Assembly: GCF_011762185.1 (NCBI RefSeq)
Contig: NZ_JAASQJ010000001.1
Coordinates: 124,001-188,000, forward strand
Source of the DNA: Dyadobacter arcticus
GTDB taxonomy: Bacteria; Bacteroidota; Bacteroidia; Cytophagales; Spirosomataceae
Direction: 5' to 3'
Length of the DNA stretch: 64,000 nucleotides
Under the pieces are notes generated by a model. It had not been told where the DNA came from. It saw only the letters and a list, made by a program, of their open reading frames with translations, and did not search any database. Below, in pieces: positions 45,299 through 54,939 of this stretch. How positions within the stretch are numbered: the stretch's first letter is position 1; every line of letters starts with the position of its first letter. The position numbers were made by a program, and so were the translations under genes.

Positions 45299-45772
45299 AT
45301 GCGCAAGGAAAAAACAATCGATTTCCAGATTAAATGGGCCTGGCATTCTATTTCCAGAATGTATAATGCCTACGCCGCGCGTTTCGACACCACCATGGCC
45401 GTAGGTTATGTCCTCCTCAACATTGATATCGAGACAGGAACTCCTGCGACTAAAATTGCACCGCTTCTGGGCATGGAACCAAGAAGCCTCGTCCGGATGC
45501 TGAAAAATCTGGAACAACGGGGCCTGATCAAACGCGAAGTGAGCGAAAGCGACAAGCGTTTTGTTCGGATCGTACTGACAGAACTAGGAAAAGAAAAGCG
45601 CGAGATGGCCCGTGAAGGTGTCATTTCATTCAATACCATGATCCGCGATAAAATCCCTCTGGACAAGCTGGTTACCTTTTTCGAAGTGATCAAGGATATC
45701 AATAAACTCGTCGAAGAAGAAAACCAGAAATTAAAAGCCGGAGAAATCGGCGATACCGAAGAAGAATTCTGA
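45299..45772 (+). CDS. MarR family transcriptional regulator
   Basis: 157 residues. Winged helix with TPATKIAPLLGMEPRSLVRMLKNLEQRGLIKREVSESDKRFVRIVLTELG, the MarR signature, flanked by dimerisation helices. It is followed 51 bp later by fadN. It may control fatty-acid breakdown, responding to acyl-CoA, but the ligand is an inference from the neighbour. Confidence 0.88.
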   Translation: MRKEKTIDFQIKWAWHSISRMYNAYAARFDTTMAVGYVLLNIDIETGTPATKIAPLLGMEPRSLVRMLKNLEQRGLIKREVSESDKRFVRIVLTELGKEKREMAREGVISFNTMIRDKIPLDKLVTFFEVIKDINKLVEEENQKLKAGEIGDTEEEF

Positions 45773-45823
45773 AAAACAAGTTGAAGCCGAAGCCAACAAC
45801 TACCCAAACCAAACCTTTAAAAA

Positions 45824-48229
45824 ATGAACCGTTCAATTCGTAAAGTAGCTGTCCTGGGATCGGGGATTATGGGTTCCCGTATAGCCTGCCATTTTGCCAA
45901 CATTGGCGTGGAAGTCTTATTATTGGATATTGTTCCAAGAGAGCTTTCGGAAGCCGAAAAAGTGAAGGGAATTACCACAGAACATCCTGCTTTTCGTAAC
46001 CGCCTTGTCAACGATTCGTTTCAGCAAACTTTAAAATCTACACCCGCATCACTTTATAGCCCCTTATTTGCTTCCCGCATTAAGCTTGGGAACTTTGATG
46101 ATAATCTGGCTGATATTAAAAATTCTGATTGGATAATCGAAGTGATCGTAGAAAGGCTCGACATAAAAAAAAGTCTTCATGAAAAAATTGATGCGCTACG
46201 CAAGCCAGGCACTTTGATCACTTCCAATACATCAGGTATCCCGATTCATCTGATGGCAGAGGGTAGGAGCGAGGATTTCAGAAAGAATTTCTGCGGAACT
46301 CATTTTTTCAATCCGCCCAGGTATCTGCGGTTATTGGAAATCATTCCGACTGCCGATACGGATCAGCGTGTGATAGACTTCCTAATGCATTATGGAGAGC
46401 TATTCCTTGGAAAAACGACCGTTTTGTGCAAGGATACCCCGGGTTTTATTGCCAACCGTCTGGGCATTTATGCATTGATCCAGACGATACGCATCGCGGA
46501 GGAAATGCAATTGTCGGTGGATGAGGTAGATAAGCTCACGGGACCTGTCGCCGGACGTCCGAAGTCGGGGACCTATCGTTTGTCCGATGTAGTGGGATTG
46601 GATACCACCGTTCACGTGGCCAATAATCTGTATAGTTCTGGGGAAGGTCATGATGAGTCACGGGATGCATTTGTGCTGCCTTCGATTATGCAAAAGTTGT
46701 TTGATAATAAATGGCTGGGAGATAAAACCGGACAGGGATTTTATAAAAAAATTAAGGACGAAAAAGGTAAGTCGGTCATTCTTGCTTTGGACTTCTCCAC
46801 ATTGGAATACAAGCCTTCCGAAAAAGTCAAATTTGACACTTTGGAAGGGACCAAAGCGATAAGTGACGTTTTGGAACGGTTTCCGGTGCTGCTGGCCGGA
46901 GCGGATAAGGCAGGTGAATTTTACAGAAAAACCTTCGCCGACCTTTTCAGATACGCCAGTTTGCGCATTCCGGAAATTTCGGATGAAATTTTCAGGATCG
47001 ATCAGGCTATTTCAGCAGGTTTTGGATGGCTATATGGCCTTTTTGAAACCTGGGATGCGATTGGCGTGAAAAATATGCTGGGCATCATGGAAACCCTGGA
47101 TTTGAAACCGGCAGCCTGGATTCATGAAATGCTGGAAGCAGGCAATGAATCATTTTATAAAGTTGAAAAAGGTAGCAGATTATATTATGACATTCCTTCC
47201 AAATCCTACAAAAAAGTCCCGGGACAGGATAGCTTCATTTTACTGAGCAACTTTTCGCACAACATTGTCTGGAAAAACGCCGGGGCAAACCTATACGATC
47301 TGGGCGACGGAATTCTGAACCTGGAATTCAAGTCCAAGATGAATACCATGGGTTCCGAAGTTATCGAGGGAATCCAGAAAGGGATTAGCATTGCCGAGAA
47401 AGATTTTCGTGGCCTCGTGATTGGAAATGAATCCAGTGAGGCATTTTCAGCTGGTGCGAACCTGGCCATGCTTTTCATGTATGCCATTGAACAGGAGTTT
47501 GATGAGATTAACATGGTAATTGCGCAATTCCAGCAGACAATGATGCGCGCGCGCTATTCCTCCATCCCCGTCGTGACAGCCCCGCATTCGCTCGCTTTGG
47601 GCGGCGGCTGCGAGCTTAACCTGCATGCAGATAAGGTAGTTGCGCATGCGGAAACATACATTGGATTGGTTGAATTTGGGGTGGGTGTCATTCCGGCTGG
47701 CGGCGGGACCAAAGAAATGGCATTGAGATGTTCGGATATGTACCAGACGGGAGACACGGAGTTGAACATTCTGCAAACTGCTTTTATGAACATTGCACAG
47801 GCCACAGTTTCCACTTCTGCGCAGGAAGCAAGGGAAATGAATTATTTGCAGGAAAAGGATCAGATTGTACTGAACCGGTCAAGATTAATCGCGGAGGCAA
47901 AACAAGCGGCGATTGAACTTGCGGATAATGGTTACACCCAGCCCAAGCAGCGCGCTGACATCAAAGTGCAGGGAAAAACCGGTATTGCGTTATTTATGGC
48001 AGGGATCGCACAAATGCGCATTGCGAATTACATTTCCGATCACGATGCCAAGATCGCTAACAAATTAGCATATGTAATCAACGGCGGGGATTTGAGCTAT
48101 GCACAAAATGTAACGGAACAGTATCTGCTGGATCTGGAACGGGAGGCATTTTTGTCACTTTGTGGAGAAAAGAAAACATTGGAAAGAATGCAGGGCTTGC
48201 TTAATGGAGGCAAACCGCCCCGTAACTAG
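45824..48229 (+). CDS. fadN: 3-hydroxyacyl-CoA dehydrogenase/enoyl-CoA hydratase (FadN type)
   Basis: 801 residues. The N-terminal dehydrogenase has the NAD motif VAVLGSGIMGSRIACHFANIG and the NTSGIPIHLMAEG and GTHFFNPPRYLRLLEIIP blocks. The crotonase-like hydratase domain is at about residues 480-750, with SSEAFSAGANLAM and TAPHSLALGGGCELNLHADKVVAHAETYIGLVEFGVGVIPAGGGTKEM. Dehydrogenase first, hydratase second is the Bacillus FadN order, reversed from E. coli FadB. The usual thiolase and acyl-CoA dehydrogenase genes do not follow here. Confidence 0.93.
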   Translation: MNRSIRKVAVLGSGIMGSRIACHFANIGVEVLLLDIVPRELSEAEKVKGITTEHPAFRNRLVNDSFQQTLKSTPASLYSPLFASRIKLGNFDDNLADIKNSDWIIEVIVERLDIKKSLHEKIDALRKPGTLITSNTSGIPIHLMAEGRSEDFRKNFCGTHFFNPPRYLRLLEIIPTADTDQRVIDFLMHYGELFLGKTTVLCKDTPGFIANRLGIYALIQTIRIAEEMQLSVDEVDKLTGPVAGRPKSGTYRLSDVVGLDTTVHVANNLYSSGEGHDESRDAFVLPSIMQKLFDNKWLGDKTGQGFYKKIKDEKGKSVILALDFSTLEYKPSEKVKFDTLEGTKAISDVLERFPVLLAGADKAGEFYRKTFADLFRYASLRIPEISDEIFRIDQAISAGFGWLYGLFETWDAIGVKNMLGIMETLDLKPAAWIHEMLEAGNESFYKVEKGSRLYYDIPSKSYKKVPGQDSFILLSNFSHNIVWKNAGANLYDLGDGILNLEFKSKMNTMGSEVIEGIQKGISIAEKDFRGLVIGNESSEAFSAGANLAMLFMYAIEQEFDEINMVIAQFQQTMMRARYSSIPVVTAPHSLALGGGCELNLHADKVVAHAETYIGLVEFGVGVIPAGGGTKEMALRCSDMYQTGDTELNILQTAFMNIAQATVSTSAQEAREMNYLQEKDQIVLNRSRLIAEAKQAAIELADNGYTQPKQRADIKVQGKTGIALFMAGIAQMRIANYISDHDAKIANKLAYVINGGDLSYAQNVTEQYLLDLEREAFLSLCGEKKTLERMQGLLNGGKPPRN

Positions 48230-48395
48230 TGAAGGGCGAATTTATTCGCGGAATTATTGCAAGGGCAAATTATGTTCTGCAAATGGTATGATCTTCCAAT
48301 AAAAGCTCGATATTTAGAATTAATCGTTTATTGAGATCTGGAACAAATTCATCTTCACGCATACTAATTCCTCTAAAAAGTACAATTGACCAACA

Positions 48396-48839
48396 ATGAT
48401 TTCGAAAAAAGCCAAATACGCCCTGAAAGCCCTGAAAGTTTTGGCGGAACAATATGGGAAAGGCCCTGTGCTGATTTCCTATATTGCTGAGAAAGAGAAG
48501 ATTCCGAAAAAATTTCTGGAAGCAATTTTACTTGATCTTCGGAATAATGGCGTGTTGCAAAGTCAAAAAGGCAAGGGTGGCGGGTATTTGCTAAGAGTAC
48601 CTCCGGGCGAAGTAAATTTTTCGAAAGTTCTCAGGATAATCGACGGCCCAATCGCACCAGCTCTTTGCGTTTCTATGTTTTTCTACGGGCGTTGTGATGA
48701 TTGCAAGGACGAAGAGTCATGCAGCCTGCGTACTGTCCTCGAAAAATGGCGGGATGCAAACCTTGAAGTATTAGATAAGACAACTTTAAACGACCTGTTG
48801 CAGGCAGAAACCGCTGAGCGGACAGATGTTTTATCTTGA
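48396..48839 (+). CDS. Rrf2 family iron-sulfur-type transcriptional regulator
   Basis: 147 residues. Winged helix (KAKYALKALKVLAEQ ... GPVLISYIAEKEKIPKKFLEAILLDLRNNGVLQSQKGKGGGYLL) and a cysteine cluster Cys91, Cys100, Cys103, Cys109 that could hold an Fe-S cluster or sense redox. Targets unknown. Its 3' end overlaps the convergent glycosyltransferase gene by 9 bp. Confidence 0.88.
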   Translation: MISKKAKYALKALKVLAEQYGKGPVLISYIAEKEKIPKKFLEAILLDLRNNGVLQSQKGKGGGYLLRVPPGEVNFSKVLRIIDGPIAPALCVSMFFYGRCDDCKDEESCSLRTVLEKWRDANLEVLDKTTLNDLLQAETAERTDVLS

Positions 48840-50447
48840 TCTGGGCCGGTCTTTTCTTATAAAAAGTCGGGTATCATCGAAGCTTCCCGCAAACGTATAG
48901 TTTTTACGGACATATTGAAACAACTCCGGGTAACTTTCAATGCCCTGGGTTGTTTTGTTTTGAACCCAGAAACTATTTTTCCCAACCGCATCCAATACAA
49001 AGGCAGGCTTAGTCCTCTGAATATCAGAAAGATATCTGCTGCGATAAGTTTGCTGCATGGCATGGCCGAATATCGAACGTTCGGAATGATTTTCGGCCGT
49101 TCCCTGTGCCAGTTGCGCTTCTACATAATAAGTACATTGCCAACCCCACACGGCCATATAGTCGCCTTCTCGGCTAAACTTTTTAAGTTCTTTTACAACC
49201 GGGCTTTGTCCCAGACCGGTTGCGTTTACTGAATAAAAGTGATTAAGCCGCCGCTCTTTCACGAAGTAATAAGCATCATTTCCCGCAAACCAAAGTAAAA
49301 TGATCGCAGAAAATGATAAAGATAATTTTTCAAGTTTCATCATCCCATAACCCGCCAATAACGTCCAGGGAATGATGCAGAAATTGAAGTAATGAGTAAA
49401 GTCATTGCCCGATTTGGTAACTGCATAACTGCTGGAAAGAACCAGTAACCAAATAATCACAGGCACTTCATAATCCTCAGTTTTCTTTTTTGGTAATCTG
49501 ACAAACGCTATAAATCCAAGGATAATCGGGACGCTTAATGCAAGTGTGAATATTTGAAAGTCGAGGGAAAGCTTAAATATCTTTAAAAACTGTGAAGGAA
49601 TTCCTGTGAGTCCGGGGCCACCGGCATATATCGCATTTCCTAATAAATAGAAGTCAATCAGGTCGGTGAAAACGTGAAATGACAATGTCCAGAGTAAAAC
49701 TGCCAGGGGAAAAGTGAACCCACCTAAAATCAATGCAATGAGCGGACGATAATCTTTGACTTGACGAAATTGAAGATAGCAGAACCAACCTGCTGCCAAT
49801 GCAATCACCAACGCTAACGGCACAGCCTGAAGTTTGGCAAAAGGAATGGCGCCTGCTACAAATCCAAGGGAATAAGCATTTGCCCTGACGGAGATTTGGG
49901 AGAGCTTAAACCTTGAAAGCAGCCAAATTGCCACCGAAAGTAAAAATACCGGTAGTTGTTCGCTGGAATTATGAACAAAGTCCACCTCTTGTGTGAAAGA
50001 CAAAAAAATAAGCGGAATAAGTGCAAGCAGCCGTGCGGTATTGGAACTGAACCAGTTTTTCAATGTAAAAAATAAAAATATCAACGAACCAGCTGAACAT
50101 AACAGGCCCATGACTCTTCCAGAGGTGTAATTGATTTGAAAACCAAGCAGTTTTGGAATCACTAATACATAGTTGTCGAGCGGACCGATGGTCGTGCCGT
50201 CAACCGATCTCCAATAAATCGGGTCCTGAAAAAGTGTGATTGCGTGGCTCAGCATCTGACTTTCATCCGCATTGAGCTCCCGATTGAAAACAATAACCGG
50301 CAGCCGCATGAAAGCTAGTAACAGAATGCAGCTAAGTAGAAAGAATGGAGTTGAAACTCGTTTGGAACTGCTTGAAAGAACGACTAGCCCTGCCAATATA
50401 TAGCCAATAAGCCAATATACTGTCGGAGAATGGTCGAATGTAATCAT
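48831..50447 (-). CDS. Polytopic GT39/ArnT-like glycosyltransferase
   Basis: 538 residues with about ten or more hydrophobic helices. The first periplasmic loop carries acidic residues Asp61-Glu62 in RELNADESQM, typical of PMT/ArnT-like enzymes that use polyprenyl-phosphate-linked sugars. The C-terminal soluble part is predicted periplasmic. It follows the GT2 gene with a 4-bp gap, so they form one module. Confidence 0.8.
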   Translation of the reverse strand: MITFDHSPTVYWLIGYILAGLVVLSSSSKRVSTPFFLLSCILLLAFMRLPVIVFNRELNADESQMLSHAITLFQDPIYWRSVDGTTIGPLDNYVLVIPKLLGFQINYTSGRVMGLLCSAGSLIFLFFTLKNWFSSNTARLLALIPLIFLSFTQEVDFVHNSSEQLPVFLLSVAIWLLSRFKLSQISVRANAYSLGFVAGAIPFAKLQAVPLALVIALAAGWFCYLQFRQVKDYRPLIALILGGFTFPLAVLLWTLSFHVFTDLIDFYLLGNAIYAGGPGLTGIPSQFLKIFKLSLDFQIFTLALSVPIILGFIAFVRLPKKKTEDYEVPVIIWLLVLSSSYAVTKSGNDFTHYFNFCIIPWTLLAGYGMMKLEKLSLSFSAIILLWFAGNDAYYFVKERRLNHFYSVNATGLGQSPVVKELKKFSREGDYMAVWGWQCTYYVEAQLAQGTAENHSERSIFGHAMQQTYRSRYLSDIQRTKPAFVLDAVGKNSFWVQNKTTQGIESYPELFQYVRKNYTFAGSFDDTRLFIRKDRPRSR

Positions 50448-50451
50448 ACAA

Positions 50452-51399
50452 TCAGCTGAAAGTCTCTACTTTTTCCACAAAATCGCGGTAGTGAACAGCG
50501 GGGATGAAATGTTGCTGGGAACGGTACTGCAATACCATAAACACGAGAAAGAGAGATATCAAAAAGGATTGCAGCATCAGGATCATTAAAGTGCTGCCCA
50601 ATGTGGAAGCCCATCCCGGCGTAGCATTTCCAATCAGTTTCAGGAAAAGAATGATGAAAATAAAAGCAATAGCAACGCCCGACATCATAATCGAAAATAT
50701 CAATATCCTCACCGCTGTGGTATCTATCATCACTGAAATGGCACTCAACCCATGCAATACCAACGAAACAAAATTCATCTTGCTTTCGCCGGCCAGACGT
50801 TTAGCGCGATTTGTTAACACAGAATCGTAGGGAATCCGGGATTTGATAATGCCGCCGGGATAATTATTCCATATTTCGGAAACGCGAACAAGGTTTTGCA
50901 GCCGACTTTGGGGTATCAGACTGAAATTGCCAAATGTGATGACTTTTCCAGTCAGCAGTTTGAAAATCATTTTATAGATCACGTAGAAAAACCGAAACAT
51001 GAAATTTTCGGTCCGTTTGTTTCGCTCAGCAAAAATGATGGTATCGGGTTCTTCCAATGATTTGGCTGCGAGGCTGTTAATGTCTGAAGGGGCATCTTCA
51101 CCATCCGCGTCCATTACAATAACCTTGTCCGTCGGGAGATGTTCGGCAACATAAGAAAGGCCAATCGCGATCGCTTTTTGATGACCCAAATTTCGGTAGA
51201 GCTTTAATAATTTGATCTCCTTTCCCTCAAATGTCGCAAACGGCTGATTTCGTTTCTTGGAAGAGCAATCGTCAACGATCAGCAGGGTTGTATTTTTTAA
51301 AATCGGCGTATTCAGATCCGAATTGATCTTTTGTATAAGCAGATTCAACGCCTCCCAGTCGTTGAATTGAGGAACGATGATCGCAAAATTTTCTGACAT
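50452..51399 (-). CDS. GT2 glycosyltransferase of the polyprenyl-phosphate sugar synthase type
   Basis: 315 residues. GT-A fold with FAIIVPQFND, the LIVDDCSS motif (Asp43-Asp44) and the metal motif VMDADGEDAPSD. Two C-terminal transmembrane helices (about 225-250 and 265-290), as in GtrB or ArnC-like enzymes that load a sugar on undecaprenyl phosphate. The next gene is a GT39-like transferase that would use the product. Confidence 0.88.
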   Translation of the reverse strand: MSENFAIIVPQFNDWEALNLLIQKINSDLNTPILKNTTLLIVDDCSSKKRNQPFATFEGKEIKLLKLYRNLGHQKAIAIGLSYVAEHLPTDKVIVMDADGEDAPSDINSLAAKSLEEPDTIIFAERNKRTENFMFRFFYVIYKMIFKLLTGKVITFGNFSLIPQSRLQNLVRVSEIWNNYPGGIIKSRIPYDSVLTNRAKRLAGESKMNFVSLVLHGLSAISVMIDTTAVRILIFSIMMSGVAIAFIFIILFLKLIGNATPGWASTLGSTLMILMLQSFLISLFLVFMVLQYRSQQHFIPAVHYRDFVEKVETFS

Positions 51400-51411
51400 G
51401 GGAGATGGTTG

Positions 51412-51446
51412 AAGATCTCCGAAGTTACGTCATCTTCGGAGATCTT
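51412..51446. terminator. Perfect 13-bp hairpin between the epimerase and GT2 genes
   Basis: AAGATCTCCGAAG (51412-51424) pairs with CTTCGGAGATCTT (51434-51446), 9-nt loop. On the transcribed minus strand the T-tail is weak (TTCAACC), so it may be a partial terminator or an RNA-processing site setting gene dosage within the module. Confidence 0.55.
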
Positions 51447-51454
51447 GAAATAAT

Positions 51455-52531
51455 TTAAACCGTTTTTACTCCCAGTCGGGAAGAAATGCCGTCGTGGATT
51501 TGGGTAAGGGTTTCAACCAGGCCAAATTCCCAGTTCCAGGTTGGATAATGGGATTTAAATTTGGACAGATCGCTTACGTACCAGATATGGTCCCCAACGC
51601 GGTTTGTTTCGGAATATGAGTAAGAAAGCTTGTTTCCTGTAATCTGTTCGCACAACAAAATTGCTTCAAGCATGGAGCAGTTTGCAAACCGGCCGCCGCC
51701 CGCGTTATATACTTCGCCCGGACGTGGATCTTGGTAAAAATGCCAGAACATATTCACCAGATCGTGGCTGTGGATGTTGTCGCGAACTTGTTTCCCTTTA
51801 TAACCGAAAATAGTGTAGTGATTTCCAGTGATCGCGCATTTCATCAGGTAAGCCAGGAAGCCGTGCAATTGAGCGCCTGAATGATTTGGACCGGTAAGGC
51901 ATCCGCCGCGGAAAACCGCAGTTTTCATACCAAAATAGCGGCCATATTCCTGTACCATAATGTCGGCAGCTACTTTTGATGCGCCAAAAATGGAATGTTT
52001 GGTATGGTCAATGCTATGGCTCTCGTCGATTCCATTGATAAAATAGGGATGGCTTTCGTCAATTTCCCAGCGGGTTTCAAGCTCAACAAGCGGCAGATAA
52101 TTGGGGTTATCCCCGTAAACCTTGTTAGTAGAAGTAAATATAAAAACCGCCTCAGGAGCATGTAGACGGGTCATTTCGAGCATATTCAGTGTGCCTACTG
52201 CATTTACGCCGAAATCAGTAAAAGGCTCACGTGCCGCCCAATCGTGGCTTGGCTGTGCGGCTGCGTGGATGATAAGTTTAATATCGCTACCGTATTCTTT
52301 AAAAATTGGTTCAAGCTGGCTTGCTTCGCGAATGTCGGCAGAGTAATGCTTGTAATTGCCGAATGCATCCTGGATTCTGTTACGGTTCCAATCTGTATTT
52401 CCGTCGGCCCCGAAAAAATATTCTCTAAGATTATTATCAACACCAATGACCAGATCAAATTTATCAGCCATAAAAGCAACCGATTCACTTCCTATCAGGC
52501 CGGCTGAGCCGGTTACCAATGCTATATTCAT
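51455..52531 (-). CDS. NAD-dependent nucleotide-sugar epimerase/dehydratase (CDP-paratose epimerase-like)
   Basis: 358 residues, extended SDR fold. NAD motif GSAGLIG (8-14), [11 protein letters not shown], and STNKVYG (134-140). At the YxxxK catalytic position the sequence reads IFGASK, so Phe182 replaces Tyr while Lys186 is kept. This pattern may be a subfamily trait. Likely supplies the nucleotide sugar for the GT2 and GT39-like genes after it. Confidence 0.85.
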   Translation of the reverse strand: MNIALVTGSAGLIGSESVAFMADKFDLVIGVDNNLREYFFGADGNTDWNRNRIQDAFGNYKHYSADIREASQLEPIFKEYGSDIKLIIHAAAQPSHDWAAREPFTDFGVNAVGTLNMLEMTRLHAPEAVFIFTSTNKVYGDNPNYLPLVELETRWEIDESHPYFINGIDESHSIDHTKHSIFGASKVAADIMVQEYGRYFGMKTAVFRGGCLTGPNHSGAQLHGFLAYLMKCAITGNHYTIFGYKGKQVRDNIHSHDLVNMFWHFYQDPRPGEVYNAGGGRFANCSMLEAILLCEQITGNKLSYSYSETNRVGDHIWYVSDLSKFKSHYPTWNWEFGLVETLTQIHDGISSRLGVKTV

Positions 52532-52712
52532 GTTTTTGTAAACTTTAAATTGCGTGTTCTTTGTTTGAAATAAGGTTTTAGCCCTTTTTCAATATGTAAA
52601 GTAAATTAAAAATGTTCAATTGTCACAACGAGGTTATCCAACGTATTCATGCCAGAGGGATTAAATGCCTTTGGTGATATTAAAATTGTTCAATCGGATA
52701 GAGATAGAGATT

Positions 52713-52750
52713 TCAAAAAAAAGATATCCCCATGGAAATGAGGATATCTT
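52713..52750 (-). terminator. Terminator of the small lipoprotein gene
   Basis: AAGATATCC (52721-52729) pairs with GGATATCTT (52742-52750); on the minus strand the arm is followed by a run of T (the A-run at 52715-52722). It lies 24 bp after the stop of the lipoprotein gene. Confidence 0.75.
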
Positions 52751-52773
52751 CAAAATATCTTAAAAAATAATGC

Positions 52774-53025
52774 TTATTCTTTTACAACTGTGCTGCTTGA
52801 ACCCCCATACAACTTGACTCTGATATCATTCACACGTGCATCCAGCTCGGGTTTCGCATCGTATTTGTTGGCCATCTGGCGAGGTAATGAATCTGGACTT
52901 ACTCCATAAACGTATTCATTGTCTTTATTTAAATCCTTTTGCTCAATCTGATTATACTTTTGGTATTCACAAGAAGAAAGCAAAGCCAGACCTGCAAAAA
53001 ACGCTACTATTCTATTGAATTTCAT
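52774..53025 (-). CDS. Small lipoprotein, hypothetical
   Basis: 83 residues. A signal peptide with lipobox LLSSC (FFAGLALLSSCEYQ) predicts a mature lipoprotein of about 64 residues, polar and Tyr/Asn/Asp-rich. No family recognised. It has its own promoter (TTTG-20-TATTTTTG) and terminator, so it is expressed as a single gene. Confidence 0.75.
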   Translation of the reverse strand: MKFNRIVAFFAGLALLSSCEYQKYNQIEQKDLNKDNEYVYGVSPDSLPRQMANKYDAKPELDARVNDIRVKLYGGSSSTVVKE

Positions 53026-53052
53026 TTCTTTGATCGTTCATTGGATTGTCCG

Positions 53053-53084
53053 CAAAAATAACCGCCAAATTCATAACCACCAAA
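53053..53084 (-). promoter_or_regulatory. Promoter of the small lipoprotein gene
   Basis: On the minus strand TTTG (53084-53081), 20-bp spacer, TATTTTTG (53060-53053), an excellent -33/-7 match 27 bp before the ATG. Confidence 0.7.
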
Positions 53085-53102
53085 TCGCTGGCAAATGAAA
53101 TC

Positions 53103-54836
53103 CTATTTTTTTAGCTCAGCCAATTCCCTATGCACAAACTGCATCAATTCGGTAATATTCTGTTCCGAAAAGTCGAAAGAAATATTTGCTGCATGGTAAA
53201 TCTCGCCAATGGTTGCCGTGTAACCCAGCTTTAAAGCATCAAGATATCCTTTGAGGCCTTTTGCAGGATTCTCGCGGTAATTTTTCCAAACACCAATGGC
53301 GCCTAATTGAGCGATACCATATTCAATATAGTAAAATGGTACCTCATAAAGATGAAGCTGACGCTGCCACACATACTTCTTGAAATTTTCAAGTCCGGCC
53401 CAATCAATAACCGAATCTGTGAATTCCTCATAAATGCCAACCCAGGCATTTGTGCGTTCTTCTGGCGTATGCAGCGGATTTTCGTACATCCAATGCTGGA
53501 ATTTATCAATCGTTGCTACCCAGGGCAATGTTTCAATAATGGATTCCAGATGCTGGATTTTGGCCCTTTTCAGGTCGCTTTCGTTTTCAAAAAATTCATC
53601 CCAAAAGTCCATCGTAATCAGCTCCATCGACATGGATGCCAGTTCCGCTACTTCCGAAGGTGTGTGTTTGAAAGCATTCAATGCCAGGTCGCGTGTAACA
53701 AGCGAATGTACCGCGTGGCCGCCCTCGTGCAGCAATGTAACCATGTCGCGCAGGTTGGAAGTCGCATTCATAAAAATGAAAGGAACGCCAATCTCGTCCA
53801 ATGGATAATTATAACCGCCGGGCGCTTTCCCTTTCCTTGATTCCAGATCAAGGTGTTTCATGGTTTTCATGATTTTGAGACATTCGCCCAAAAACGGATC
53901 AAGACGGGTGAAGCAGCGGATTGTTTTGTCCAGTAATTGTTCGCCTGTTTCAAATGGTTTCAAAGGGCCAAGTCCCTGCGGGTCCACTTTTGTATCCCAA
54001 GGGCGAAGCTGCTCAACTTTTAATGCTTGTTTTCGAGATGCAGCCATATCGTTCAATAATGGAACGACGGCTTTCTTAACCGAGCTGTGAAAATTGAAAC
54101 AATCCTGGGCAGTATAGTCGAACCGGCCCATGGCAGCAAACATATAGTCACGATAATTACTAAAACCTGCATTTCGGCCTATGTGATCTCTCAGGCCTAC
54201 AAGCTTGCTTAGTAATTCATCCAACTTGTCATGGTCTTCGTAGCGACGGCCAGCAATGGCACGCCAGACCTCTTCACGTATTTTTCTATCTGTGGATTGA
54301 AGGCGGTCCGACGCTTTCTGCAAAGTCATTTCCTCGCCGTCGAGGGTAACGGTCATGGCGCCTGCGATTGCACCATATTTGCGTTCCTCCGTCTGCATTT
54401 CCGTGATCAGTGGAATGTTTTCATCACGAAATATCTCAATCGCCTTTTTCATTCCACGGAACGCAATCTCATATCCGGGTTCAGTAAGCTTGCCCAATAA
54501 TGGATTGTCCACAACTTTTTTATCCAGAGCATTGCCGTATTCGGCAAGTTTGGGCTGGATTTCCGTGATAAAAAATTGGAGCGCGCTTATAAGTCCCTGA
54601 TTGGCGGTGTCACAAGTCTGGCGGATGTAGCGCCACGCGAAATTCTCTGATAAGTAGGATTCAATTTCACTGCGGTCTGAAAACCATTGTCTTAAATCTT
54701 CTTCTGAGTTAAGCTCCCTGTTTTTCAGGTTCTCGAAAAACGGCTCAACGTCTTCCCATTTTTTTAATTCAAATTCCTCTCCAATAAAAGGTCGTTTCGC
54801 CCGGGTTGGTATCTGAATGGTTTCCTGGTCTGTCAT
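53103..54836 (-). CDS. M3 family oligoendopeptidase
   Basis: 577 residues, cytoplasmic zinc peptidase of the PepF type that degrades oligopeptides. The zinc motif is His370-Glu371-x-x-His374 in LLHEGGHAVHSL, with the downstream SEVAELASMSMELIT glutamate. No signal peptide. The C-terminal YYIEYGIAQLGAIGVW is a conserved M3 substrate-site block. A long antisense frame inside is a shadow. Confidence 0.93.
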   Translation of the reverse strand: MTDQETIQIPTRAKRPFIGEEFELKKWEDVEPFFENLKNRELNSEEDLRQWFSDRSEIESYLSENFAWRYIRQTCDTANQGLISALQFFITEIQPKLAEYGNALDKKVVDNPLLGKLTEPGYEIAFRGMKKAIEIFRDENIPLITEMQTEERKYGAIAGAMTVTLDGEEMTLQKASDRLQSTDRKIREEVWRAIAGRRYEDHDKLDELLSKLVGLRDHIGRNAGFSNYRDYMFAAMGRFDYTAQDCFNFHSSVKKAVVPLLNDMAASRKQALKVEQLRPWDTKVDPQGLGPLKPFETGEQLLDKTIRCFTRLDPFLGECLKIMKTMKHLDLESRKGKAPGGYNYPLDEIGVPFIFMNATSNLRDMVTLLHEGGHAVHSLVTRDLALNAFKHTPSEVAELASMSMELITMDFWDEFFENESDLKRAKIQHLESIIETLPWVATIDKFQHWMYENPLHTPEERTNAWVGIYEEFTDSVIDWAGLENFKKYVWQRQLHLYEVPFYYIEYGIAQLGAIGVWKNYRENPAKGLKGYLDALKLGYTATIGEIYHAANISFDFSEQNITELMQFVHRELAELKK

Positions 54837-54882
54837 TTTGATTAAAGTATATTCATTTGCTTATTGATTAATGAAGACTGTT

Positions 54883-54939
54883 TCACTGCCGGATATCATT
54901 GATTAAGCTTTGATCAATATTTTCATCGGCTAGAATCAT
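54883..54939 (-). pseudogene. Truncated DUF5615 PIN-like toxin stub
   Basis: The ATG overlaps the DUF433 stop (ATGA), as in intact DUF433-DUF5615 operons. It reads MILADENIDQSLINDIRQ then TGA. ADEN is the N-terminal acidic motif of DUF5615 (Mut7-C/PIN-like) toxins, which are normally about 110 residues. The following bases do not continue the family in any frame that I could follow. Confidence 0.75.

Noticed and set aside
53307..53840. A 177-codon open frame antisense to the M3 peptidase
   Set aside because: It lies fully inside a gene with intact catalytic motifs and has the odd composition of a shadow frame.
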